This document shows, piece by piece, positions 12,330-22,059 of a stretch of 64,000 bases of DNA (position 1 is the stretch's first letter; each line of letters begins with the position of its first letter). The position numbers and the translations under genes are program-made. Below the pieces are notes generated by a model, which was not told where the DNA came from, searched no databases, and saw only the letters and a list, made by a program, of their open reading frames with translations. Source of the DNA: Helianthus annuus (taxonomy: Eukaryota; Streptophyta; Magnoliopsida; Asterales; Asteraceae); assembly GCF_002127325.2 (NCBI RefSeq), contig NC_035448.2, positions 127,260,561-127,324,560 of the forward strand, read 5' to 3'.

Positions 12330-12556
12330 CTAGTCTTCTCAAGACTATCCTACCCAGTCTCTCAGGCTAAAATCCCTAGTCTCTCAGACTAACTCCCTGG
12401 TCTCTAAGACCGATCCTCCCTCAGCCTCTAAGACTAATCCTCCCTCAGCCTCTAAGACTGATCCTCCCTCAGTCTCTAAGACTGATCCTCCCTCAGTCTC
12501 TAAGACTGATCCTCCCTCAGTCTCTAAGACTGATCCTCCCTCAGTCTCTAAGACTG
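12330..12556 (+). repeat. 24-bp minisatellite in the element E leader
   Basis: Roughly eight to nine units of TCCTCCCTCAGTCTCTAAGA plus CTGA occur. The first units are more diverged and the last four are identical or nearly so. Each unit contains AGTCT..AGACT, which can form a 5-bp stem. It lies about 180 bp from the PBS, so it would be in the leader of the genomic RNA. Confidence 0.9.
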
Positions 12557-12731
12557 AATTATAAATTTAAATTTGGAAATGTGTATTTGTGCCCTTTTGT
12601 TTGTAAAAATGTTTGTGCCCTGGATCTCGACGTTTAGTGTATGCAATGTAAAAATGTTTGAAAACGTTTTCATGAGAGCCCTGATGATCATAGTCTAGAC
12701 TCGAGAAAGAATCCTAGTTCGCTATGATGGC

Positions 12732-12744
12732 GGCTCTGATACCA
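12732..12744 (-). other. Element E primer binding site (initiator tRNA-Met type)
   Basis: On the minus strand TGGTATCAGAGCC begins three bases after the 5' LTR. It complements the 3' end of plant initiator tRNA-Met. Confidence 0.9.
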
Positions 12745-12747
12745 AGT

Positions 12748-15700
12748 TGTCACACCCTGACTTTTGCGGGAGCGTGATTATGGGGTGACTTACTTGTTAT
12801 CATTGCATTCAACCATATCAAACAATCTATATGATAATACCAAAGGTTTGTCATCCATAAAATGAGTTTAAAACATAACAACATTATCTAAAACGTAGAC
12901 TTCAAAATTTAAGTTTTACAAACCAGATGAATTGTGTAAAAGTTTGCTAAGGACTCGTCAAAGTTAATAGTTGAAATCAAAGTTTGGAAGACGTGTCTCG
13001 TCCAGGATTAAGACATACTAGCCAAACCCAAAAACCATGGATGACATCTTTATACTTAACATGACTTGAAATTCCAACGCCTGCTAGATCCATACTTAAT
13101 TTCCTGAAATACATGTAGTTTGAAAAGTCAACAAAAAGTTGAGCGAGCTCATGTGTATATGAGTCTGTATAAATCGTTAAAGTGTGTCTGTATAAATTGT
13201 TAAAATGTGTCTATATAAATGTAGGTCTTTGGTATGTAGCAATAAGGAAAAACAGATCAATTAATGTGTAGCTAATACATTAATAAGTGACATGGCCTAG
13301 GAAGCACTCAAACCTGTATGCGTATTTCGTACCGGCCCCTCCGGCGGAACGACATAGTCACCACATGCAGCCACTCGCAGGCCCATGGATGGGGCTCGCA
13401 ACACCCAATAGATCTATCACTCATGCCCCTCGGTCCTTATACAAGGATTAATGGTCTTACGATAATAGCCTACCCATTCACGTGATCTAGCAGTAAATTC
13501 CCTAGCTAATCATACCATGTATAAAAAGGTCTGTAAATGTCTGTAAAGGTCTGCAAAAGTCTGTAAGTGTCTGTAATAATTGTAACATGTATTTCACCCC
13601 CGAAGTATAAAACTGAAAACAGTTAAGAGAAAAGGGGGACATGAACTCACAGTATTGCATCTTCGGTACTTGTAACCCAAATCTCTTCAGCAAACACGAC
13701 TCCCTACAATGTACTAGGGTCTATTAGATGAACGGGCCGTGCCTTGCCTTTGTATTTATGTTTTTGAGTTACGTTTCTGGTATTATTCCAAGTTATAATA
13801 ATTATGTTTTAGCTTTGGAATAATTGTTTATACAATAATTCAGTATTAATACTTCTCAAGTATTTTAGCTTCGTGCTTCCGTCCCAAGGGTGGGGGTATT
13901 TATACATGTATTTTGTGATTAAGGTATTGACACTATACATTCCTAAGTCCCACTTTAGAAAAATATGCAATAGCTTATTTGTCCAAAAATAACACATACA
14001 TAATGTATATTTCCCTGTCTTCTAGAAAAATATATCATAACTTTCAAACTAATATATTTCTACTTGTTTCATAAATACGTTATATGTTGTGATAAATTTC
14101 ATTTATCAAAATGTTATCCATCCAAAATATCCTAGTAACGGTATTTTGTTACAAAAATTATGGCGAGTTTTATGTTTGCAAAACATAGTCGAAAATATAC
14201 TAGTAAACTCTTGTCTAGAAAATATTTACTAAGTGTTAGGATTTTCGGAAAATTTCGCCATGGTCTCCTTTGTAAATGGAGGGGTCCATGCTTTAATATC
14301 ATATCATTTTCTTTTACATATATCCCGTAGATCATTTTCAACAATCAAACCGACATATAGACATACAAAGCATTACTTACTTTATTTCAGCTTCATCTCC
14401 CAAAACTGGACTGTTTTCGAGGATTTTTATAAAATAGTTAACCTTTTCCAAAAATTCCCAAATTTTTACAGAATGACTCATACGATCCAAATTTTATTGT
14501 GTAAAAATATCAGGGTCTAGTTCGTTACCAATATTTTATAGAAATTCATTTACCCAACTGCAATCAGATTTGTTACTTTCTGATTGCAGTTTACGGAATA
14601 ATTCACTAAAAATTAACCGTAAGTCCGATTGACGAAATTCCAGTTGGAGGATCATCCTGACAACGGTGATCATCTCCTGTAAAAATTCCATGAGTTGATT
14701 CTACTCAGGTTTCAAGTTATGACTCCGAAAACAACACACTTTTTCTGCAGTAAAAATGCAGCTTGAGCTGCTGTCCAAAAACAGACCTTTAAAAATAGTA
14801 AACGACATCGAAAAATTACGATTCCAGTGCCATTTGTTTAGTTATTCCAAAATACACATTTTAGGCTTTAGAAAATCAGTTTTTCGGTTTAAAATGGTCC
14901 AGTTACAGCCTGTTGAAGTTGGCTGAAAATACCAATCAGCATGCTGATTTATGGTTTAATCCCTTCGATGTTCTTGTGAATGGCATCATGCTACAACTTT
15001 TAACAACAAAATCAAGGGTTTAGCAAGGACTTACTACTAGCTTAAAGCTAGGGATGAATCTAGTGCAAAGATGAAGAGAAAAGATGGTGATAAAGACTTG
15101 AACAAAGCTTTCTTGAGAGCCCTTCAACTTGCAACTTCTACGAATGATCTTCAAGCTTGGAAATGGACTTGTAGTTGGAGAAGATGAATGTATGAAAGAG
15201 ATGGAGGTGGGTTCGGTTATGTGGAGCAGAAAATAGGGAGAGAGAGTGAGTTAAATGGAGTTATGTTGGAGAGTGTGGAGTTGTAATGATCATCCCTAAC
15301 CTTATTGGCCAATTTGGTAATCATGACCCTTATCCTTTGGCAACTAGATCAAGCATAATCACAAAAGAATCTAGGTAATCTAAACAAAATATTTGGTCAT
15401 CATTTGGCTGAAAATTCGGTGGGGGGGGGGGTAAATGTAAAATTTTGGTAACTCATAGGTAAATAATTAGGAGGTTAAGGGTATTTTCTATAATAGTGGG
15501 TGTATGTCATGTTTATATAGTGTGTGGGGATTTTTGTGACCGTAAATAATTAAGAATGATAAAATAATATTTCTGACAATATTTTGGTGTCCCGGGTAAT
15601 GTCTGGTTGTTCGGTTACGTATCGTTCCGTTAGAGCGTTTAATTGCACCGCATAGTGTCTTTTATGCATCTTTTTGTAACGAATTTTAATTCCAACACTT

Positions 15701-16178
15701 AGGAAAGCGTTCAGGACCATTTAGTCGATTCTCTGTATAACACGAGTGTGTTAAGGGCTGAATTGTTTCTGAAAATGCAGAATTCTGTACTTAAAATGAG
15801 TTTTAGGCACTTTCCGGCACTCAAACTATCACCTAGTGACACAGTCTTATGGTCCTCACTTCCCTACACTCCATACTGGTGTAGTACTCTATCCCTGGCT
15901 CATACTGGCCTCAGTATAGTGTCTGTCTATGTGTTGGCATTGTCAGCATGTGTCTGAGTTATCCGCTCACTGTGCCAACTGTGCTTTGTGCATCAGGTTT
16001 ATCACTAATAGTCTGTATGAGATAAATGGAGCGACTGTATGTAAAGTAATGCACATGTATGTATGTAACATAAATCAGTAAGCAGTTTAAAGTGTCAGTT
16101 GTAATCAAGAACAGTCATTAAGCACATAATTAGAATTAATTAATTTGTGCAGTACCTGTAATTGTGAGGGTTGTCACA
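12748..16178 (-). repeat. Element E 5' LTR (right copy)
   Basis: This is the partner of 3149-6589. A minus-strand TATATAAAC at 15511-15520 is the best TATA candidate, about 660 bp into the LTR in element direction. The boundary is fixed by TGTCACACC at the left end and the TCAGG duplication at the right end. Confidence 0.92.
15511..15520 (-). promoter_or_regulatory. Candidate TATA box of element E 5' LTR
   Basis: CTATATAAAC on the minus strand, conserved in the other LTR at 5923-5932. The position in the LTR is plausible for U3/R. No other evidence. Confidence 0.4.
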
Positions 16179-16183
16179 TCAGG

Positions 16184-16270
16184 CACTTTGGGGTTGTTCC
16201 ATCTAGTAAGGAACCGTCCGATCCGGATAAATTCCATAGAAATAGACGAAACTTCATAAACAGCCTCTAG
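16184..16270 (+). pseudogene. Element A ORF1, 3' part
   Basis: This continues the ORF1 frame left at 3148. Reading ...YLR then HFGVVPSSKEPSDPDKF and ending FINSL before TAG at 16268 restores one uninterrupted frame once E and one copy of TCAGG are removed. No domain of its own. Confidence 0.65.
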
Positions 16271-16848
16271 ACATGGGCCGTGTCCAGGTCAACACGCCCT
16301 AGTGTCCACCAAAAAGATTCCAATCTGACTTTTTGTCAGAATACGGACAAAGTGTGTCAGGATCGTGCCTGCACACGGGGTCGTGTGCAGCGTGCTGTCG
16401 TTTTCTATAAAGGCAGCAAGATCCCTTCTCATTTAGACCACTCCAAAGACAAAGATTTTCTGGGATCTTCACACATACCATCCTAGGTATATTCTAAAGA
16501 AGGTTCTCAACAACCATCTTGTCTTTTCCACTTTTATCCATTACCTTCTTCTTCATTTTTTTCCTTAATACCTCCATTAGAGCTTGCAATCACCATGATT
16601 CGAGCTTTAAGGTGATGTTTGATAGATTTTACTCAAGGAATCTTGTTAAAAATAAGTTCTACAACAGTGTTTTAAGTTATTTCTGCTTAAAATTGCTTTA
16701 AAAACCATAAAAATAATTTAAAACTCCAAGATTACTTGTCCCAAAAATCTGTAGACATCTAAACACGGGGCTGTGCTCAATGAGCACGAGGTCGTGTCCG
16801 AGGTACTGTTCCATAAAAGTTGAACTCTTCTCGGTCTGTTTTCTCAGA
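16271..16848 (+). other. Element A spacer with CACGGG motifs and polypyrimidine stretches
   Basis: Non-coding DNA between ORF1 and ORF2. It contains more copies of the CACGGG/CCGTG motif (about 16275, 16375 and 16765). No frame is supported; two short ORFs here have motif-derived composition only. Confidence 0.5.
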
Positions 16849-17285
16849 ATGGCGAGCAGAACTAGCGGAACATCTTCATCGCACTCCAGGAACAACCGAC
16901 AAGGGAGAAGGTCATCAACGGTTGAAGATTCTCTTGTGAACTACGTTTATGCTTTAAGAGAGGCCATTGATGAGATGACGGGGGTGGAAGAAGCATTGGT
17001 CGACTGTATCAATCATTTGACGGTGGGACTAGAGGGATGTCTTCGAGAGGTCAACCTTTTGCACCAAAGGTTGAACATTCTCGCTTCTCCTCCTTTGGTG
17101 TCACCCAAAGGGCATGGAATGTGGTACCGGAAGTCATCATACCGACCGAATGGTACGCCATACACCTGAAGCCCCCTCGAGACATACTACTAGGGGTTCA
17201 GGTTGGTGTCACTCCCCCTCCACAAGATGTTGAGGAAAATGAGCCCGCCTCCTTCCTCCCAAGGGAGATAGAAGAATGGCTTTAA
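16849..17285 (+). pseudogene. Element A ORF2: small helical protein, one frameshift
   Basis: The ATG at 16849 gives MASRTSGTSSSHSRNNRQGR, a basic Ser-rich N-terminus. A helical, heptad-like stretch follows (VNYVYALREAIDEMTGVEEA.., CLREVNLLHQRLNIL) that could be a coiled coil of about 55 residues. Near 17110 (an AAAGGG run) the frame shifts; the downstream frame (WNVVPEVIIPTEWYAIHLKP.., PREIEEWL) runs to TAA at 17283-17285. The joined product would be about 145 residues. I do not recognise the family. It has no knuckle and no enzyme motif. It lies 3' of ORF1 in a polymerase-less element, so an assembly or RNA-binding role is possible but purely inferred. Confidence 0.5.
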
Positions 17286-19052
17286 CAACATCTAGGGAAT
17301 ACCCCTCGGTCCGGAGTTCTACGAAACTTTTACATAAGAATCTATGTAATTTGTTAGTTTTAAATGAATGATGGTTTAATTAAATTGGTGTTTGGATGAT
17401 GATGTAATGGGTAAAACACACTCGGGATGGTGAAGGATACTAAGGGAAGCTTGAACCAACACCCCATGCACAAAAATAGGGCCACCCGACAATTTTTCTT
17501 CATTACAGCAAGTTCAGCACGGGGTCGTGCTCATCCAACACGCCCCGTGCTCAACCACCTGCAGAAAAATGCCCAGTTCAGGTACCTGGACACGGGGCGT
17601 GCTCACTGAACATGCCCCCGTGTCCAGCCTTCTGTTACATTATTTTATTTTCTGATACTGGCAATCTGAACTTGGGGCCTTGCCGGACACCACGGGGCCG
17701 TGTCCAGACGCCCAGTAACATAAATTTTTGCTTTTTTACACATGCAATCAACCTAAAAACTTATTTTTGGGACAGATTGAGGACAATGTGTAATTTAAGT
17801 GTGGGGGATGCTAAAACCTTGAATTTTGCAAGTCCTAACTACAAGCCTTACACAAAACTCGATTGGAACCGCTAAACACCCCAGTTTTTTTTTCAAAAAC
17901 TTTTCATTTTTTTACTTGTCTTGGTTTAATTTGGGAGTTACAAGTTCTAAAAAGGTTATATTTTTACAAATTTACAACCGATAGCGTCGTGATAAAAAGA
18001 ACTAACATAAGGAAATTATGAAAAGGCATAACAAATCTAGTTCAAATTTGATTATATATACTTGATCACATAAAAACCCATTCCCACAAAAAGTGAGTTT
18101 TAAGCCTTTATTGAGCATACAAATATACATCCTTAAACTAAATGCCCATTCTTCGTTTTTTGTGTGAATAGCCGCTTGGTTTCTTAAGACTCTAGAACTT
18201 GACACGAATATACATTCCTGGTCCTTACCAACTTAAACCCAAGTAAGTAAATGATGGAGGCATTAGGACTAACCCTTTTTATTTCAACACCATTATTTTT
18301 CTTTTTTTTACCACCTACCCAAAATCCCCCTAGTTAACCCCTTTGAGCCTAAACCTTTTCATTTCTTAACCCAAAACAAACACCCTTTTACCCACCAAGA
18401 CCCTTTTTCATTTTAAACCCTTTATTTTAGTAACAAATCTCGGTTTTTCTTATGACTTTCTTATCAAAAAAAAAAAATTATTGATGATGAAGCCAAAAGA
18501 AATAAACAAACAAGTTCATCAAAAAGAACTTTGTTTAAAGAAATGCTTCATTAGAATAAAAAGTCACATAAATAAAAGTCTTACGAAAACCGAAGCTTTT
18601 TACGCCTTTCGCCCTTTTTCTACTAACAACTAACCCAACCACCTACCTTTAACCCAAGCTTAACCCTTCCCCCAAAAGTCCTCTTGATATTTACAAAGGT
18701 ATATAGTTAAAAAGGAGGAGGATTGATTGCTTGGCAAGCTTATGGTAGAAGTAAGTTCCATGCCGCTCTCGAGTGTTTCACAAATATACATTTTCGGCCG
18801 AGTGTTGAGTGATCCCCCATGAGGTATGTGAACTTGTATATAAATGGAATTTTAAAAAGGCATATTATGCCCTAATAACTAATTTATCTTATGTAATGTT
18901 TTAAATAAATCATGATGAATATGATTGTAAATAATTAAAAATAAAACTTAATAAAGAACCTTGGAAATCCCGACACTCTATGACAAGCCCAAAAACCTTC
19001 TCTTCTTCCCATTCCATTTGGGAGTGTAAGCCAAATTGAAAAGAGTTTTGCT
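17286..19052 (+). other. Element A 3' non-coding region with an internal PPT-like block
   Basis: This is 1.8 kb without a supported gene. CACGGG motifs cluster at 17515-17710. GAGGACAATGTGTAATTTAA followed by GTGTGGGGG (17779-17807) looks just like the terminal PPT block of the element and of related elements, but lies 1.27 kb inside. Downstream are long C/T-rich runs (18290-18460, 18600-18690). Confidence 0.6.
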
Positions 19053-19086
19053 TGAGGACAAGCAAAGATTCAAGTGTGGGGGTATT
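19053..19086 (+). other. Element A terminal polypurine tract block
   Basis: TTGAGGACAAGCAAAGATTC then AAGTGTGGGGGTATT abuts the 3' LTR. GAGGACAAGCAA..GTGTGGGGG is the usual 3' end of Tat/Athila-related plant elements. Confidence 0.75.
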
Positions 19087-20816
19087 TGATGTGCGCAAAA
19101 TGCAACATATAAATTACATCAAATGTGGCATAAAACTAGCCCTTTTTTAGTACTAGTGTTGGAAAAAGTGTGTTTTTTGTCTTCCTTTTGTATTTTCAGG
19201 ATTAAATGAGCTCAAATGAACAAAAGAAGCAAAAAGGTAGCTAAAGCTAACATAAATACAAGAAAAGGAATAAACGTGGCATGCCCGACCCCTCGACAGC
19301 ATCCTCCCAAGCAAAAACAAGAGAACAGAAGGCTGAACACGCCCCGTGCTCAATGAGCACGGGGGCGTGCCCAAGTGTCTGCAGAAAAGACAAAGTTGTA
19401 GAAGATTTTATCACCCACCACGGGGGCGTGTCCAGCGGACATGGGGCCGTGGTCAACTCTAACATTCGCAGAATCTAGGAAAATCTTGATAGTACAGATA
19501 CGCTTCTGCACACGGGGTAGTGCCCAGCGGACACGGGGGCGTGGTCAACTAATGCAGACAAACTGCATTTAATGAAGAAAGAGAAGACGGGTTGACACGG
19601 GGCCGCGCCCAATGGACACGGGGCCATGTCCGGGCTTCTGTGCAGACTATAGATAGGGGTGCTTGGCTCATTTGCAAACTATCCCTTGGCAAACCACCTC
19701 TCTCCCACTTCACCCACACTCCACCACCACCACAACACCACCACCACAACACCATCATCCACCACCATCATCCATCATCCATCATAGAGTGTGTGTAGTA
19801 GTCTCGGGATCCAAGATTGATAGTAAGAGTTCTTGACAATCAAAGGCCATGTTTGCCTAAGTCTCTTACATCACTTGGTGAAGACAAGCATTTAGTGTAA
19901 TACTTTTTATTTTTTATCTTTTTGCACTTTTTATTTGATTATGTATTAATGACTTTAATAACTGGTTTCTTATGTTGAAGGTGAAACTTCCTTATCATTT
20001 GTCCGTGGTGTCTTGGCGCTATTTCACGGTCTATATAGAGATATGTTGGCTACCTGGTCGGGGGTTAAGGGAATGGTTTGGTAAGCGTCTTACCTTGTTG
20101 CAGTGTATAGATCCTGCAAGGACCTGGGTCAAGCTTAGCAGGACCTCCTTCAATACCCACTGGTATTGGATGGCGGGGGTCCGAAGTTCTTGATCCCCTC
20201 ATATGTAAACTACTATTAATATATTAACCCGGCTACTTAGGACTGTATCCCTGCTGACTCAGACTACTTAGCTGAGGGTAACATCACCTTCAAAAGAGGG
20301 GCCTACCACATTATGCATTAATAACTTAATTAATTATCTTTCAATAATTCAACCCTTTAGGATTGTATCCTTGCTAACTCAAACTACTGGGTTGAGGGTA
20401 ACGTCACCTTCAAAAGAGGGGCCTACTACAATAACTAAGATAATCTCTTAAAAAGTGCAAAAGTGCGGAAATAATCAAAGGCTACACTAAAGGTGAGTCG
20501 GATCCAAGTGATTCATCTTGTCTATCTGTTTTTATTTTATTTTTTATTTTCAGCATTTTTAGTTTTTATTTTCTAGTTTAAAACCTCTTTCTAACTTTTG
20601 ATTTGATTAGACGTTGAGGATAAACCGGTATTAAAAGCTCTTGTGTCCTTGGACGACCTCGGTATCTTACCAACACTATACTACGCTCACGATGGGTGCA
20701 CTTGCCCATATGTGTGTTTAGTGTTAGTAGAGTATCGTGTTTTATAAATTTAAAACTTGACCAAAGTGTTAAAAAGGGCTAAAAATATACATAAAAATAT
20801 ATGACACTACACACCA
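19087..20816 (+). repeat. Element A 3' LTR
   Basis: Copy of 506-2240. It starts TGATGTGCGC and ends ACACACCA, followed by CGCTG. The TATA position reads TATAGATAG. The CACGGGG motif copies are retained with point changes. Confidence 0.9.
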
Positions 20817-20821
20817 CGCTG

Positions 20822-21505
20822 CAGTAACCAAACCCTTCACCTGTGGGGCCAATCCCTTGATGTATAGCTCGATTCTTCGGTGTGGGGTCGTGATAAATTC
20901 GGGCACATAATAGCTAGCTCATGGGACCGTTTTGTGTATGCCTCAATCTCAGACCCCACCATCTTCAGATCATAATATTCGTTCTCAAGTTTCTGAATCT
21001 CATCACGAGGACAATACTCCTCCCTCATCCACTCCTTAAAATCGTACCAAGTAGTGGTATTCGCCATGTCGATACCCAAACATCTGGACCTGGGCATTCC
21101 ACCATGTCAAGGCGCTATCCTGGAATGTGCCTAAAGCATACTTCACTCTGTCCCCGACAGGACAGCTACACATTGCAAACACTGATTCGGCTTTCTCAAA
21201 CCAACGCAGGAGTCCCACAGCCCCTTCAGTCCCACTGAATGTCTGTGGCTTACAATCCATGAACGTCTTGAACGTACAAGGAGGTGGATTGTTTTGATTA
21301 GGATTAGATTGCTGACCTAAGAACGAAAGAAAATACAACACACGGGTAAGAGCTGTGTTCGTGACACAAGAATAAAAGGGTAATTGGCACATATCGTACC
21401 AGCTTGATAGGCTGCCAAAGCCTCAGCCACACGGGTGTTAATCAAATTCGTCAGCTCAGCCTGGGTCATCGCAATGTGACCACGTCCGTGACCTTGTCCG
21501 CTCAT
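20822..21505 (-). pseudogene. Element D gag, 5' part, with a probable intron
   Basis: The ATG at 21505 gives MSGQGHGRGHIAMTQAELTN.., ending ALAAYQAG at 21400. The matching continuation QQSNPNQNNPP starts at about 21315 in another frame. Between them lies an 83-bp GT..AG segment (see the intron feature). Then come TFKTFMDCKPQTFSGTEGAV, LLRWFEKAESVFAMC and ALTWWNAQVQMF, typical Retrotrans_gag motifs. A further frame change near 21085 leads to TTTWYDFKEWMREEYCPRDE.. and LKMVGSEIEAYTKRSHELAI. The frame then meets element A at 20821 and resumes at 505. The copy is a pseudogene because of the frame change, the stops in 1-505 and the 20-kb insertion. Identification as Ty3/gypsy gag is firm. Confidence 0.85.
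21317..21399 (-). other. Candidate spliceosomal intron inside element D gag
   Basis: On the minus strand the segment begins GTACGATATG and ends TTTCTTTCGTTCTTAG, a U-rich 3' end. It is about 83 bp (one base of uncertainty), a normal plant intron size. Removing it joins the two gag frames as ..YQAG-QQSN.. with a split Gly codon. The unspliced reading would change frame. Confidence 0.55.
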
Positions 21506-22042
21506 GACTCTATATAAGAATAGGAGAAGGGTTAAGAGTCGAGATAAGGTAGGAGTCAAACCTCACGATGACTTCTACAGACTACCAAGTTTTCACTAAA
21601 CAACAGGGCGGAACCCCTCTCACACTCGTTAGATCTCACTGGGACTCACATGTACCCCACATTGCTATTATGTGTGCACCCATAATAGGAATGCGATTTG
21701 CATGTTTATCTCAGTTCCTCCCAACTCATGCTAAAAAGGTTCCTCAAATTTTCACAACAAGACAAAACACCACAAACATAACCCACGATAGTCTAACGGA
21801 ATATCGCATTGTGATTCTAACAATCACATAACTCAGGTAAATACGTATGAATTCAGTCTGAAATGCTAAGTGTGTGCAATCACATGCAACATTGTTCATA
21901 AGTGTATACTAAATATACTACACAATAAGTAACCAAGAGACGAACCTTGCAATCTGGAGCTGAGTGTCATGGTCGCTTTCTGAACTGTTCCGTTATAGTC
22001 TGGCTTTATAAAATGTTTTAAAACCTAGTTCACTATAACCAG
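21506..22042 (-). other. Element D untranslated leader
   Basis: Non-coding DNA between PBS and gag start. No supported frame; the 87-codon plus-strand ORF at 21568 is not credible as a gene. Confidence 0.5.
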
Positions 22043-22056
22043 TGGCTCTGATACCA
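22043..22056 (-). other. Element D primer binding site (initiator tRNA-Met type)
   Basis: Minus strand TGGTATCAGAGCCAC lies three bases from the LTR, the same type as in elements B, C and E. Confidence 0.88.
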
Positions 22057-22059
22057 AAC

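Larger units (their letters stand above)
3149..16178 (-). mobile_element. Element E: 13-kb Ty3/gypsy LTR retrotransposon, pol decayed, inserted in ORF1 of A
   Basis: LTRs of about 3.4 kb (3149-6589 and 12748-16178) share TGTCACACCCTGAC at one end and GGGTTGTCACA at the other. The 5-bp duplication TCAGG flanks the element at 3144-3148 and 16179-16183. The PBS (12732-12744) beside the right LTR and the purine tract beside the left LTR set the minus orientation. In element order the contents are leader minisatellite, extra ORF, gag, protease remnant, ruined RT, then about 2 kb with no readable pol. The 3' end (AATTTCGAGGACGAAATT before the PPT, minus strand) is the usual finish of Del/Tekay-type elements. 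E is probably non-autonomous. Confidence 0.93.
506..20816 (+). mobile_element. Element A: non-autonomous LTR retrotransposon, complete but split by element E
   Basis: Two LTRs of about 1.73 kb (506-2240 and 19087-20816) begin TGAT and end CA. They are flanked by the identical 5-bp duplication CGCTG (501-505 and 20817-20821). A tRNA-Asp-type PBS follows the first LTR and a purine-rich tract precedes the second, so the element reads on the plus strand. Without the 13-kb insertion E it is about 7.3 kb. The internal 3.8 kb holds ORF1 (CCHC-like) and ORF2, but I find no protease, reverse transcriptase, RNase H or integrase motif in any frame. It fits the class of large non-autonomous (LARD or TR-GAG-like) elements. 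The PBS type is shared with Athila/Tat elements, which are plausible but unproven helpers. Confidence 0.9.

Noticed and set aside
12330..12556. 24-bp direct repeats as a possible CRISPR array
   Set aside because: No spacers; head-to-tail minisatellite in a plant retroelement.
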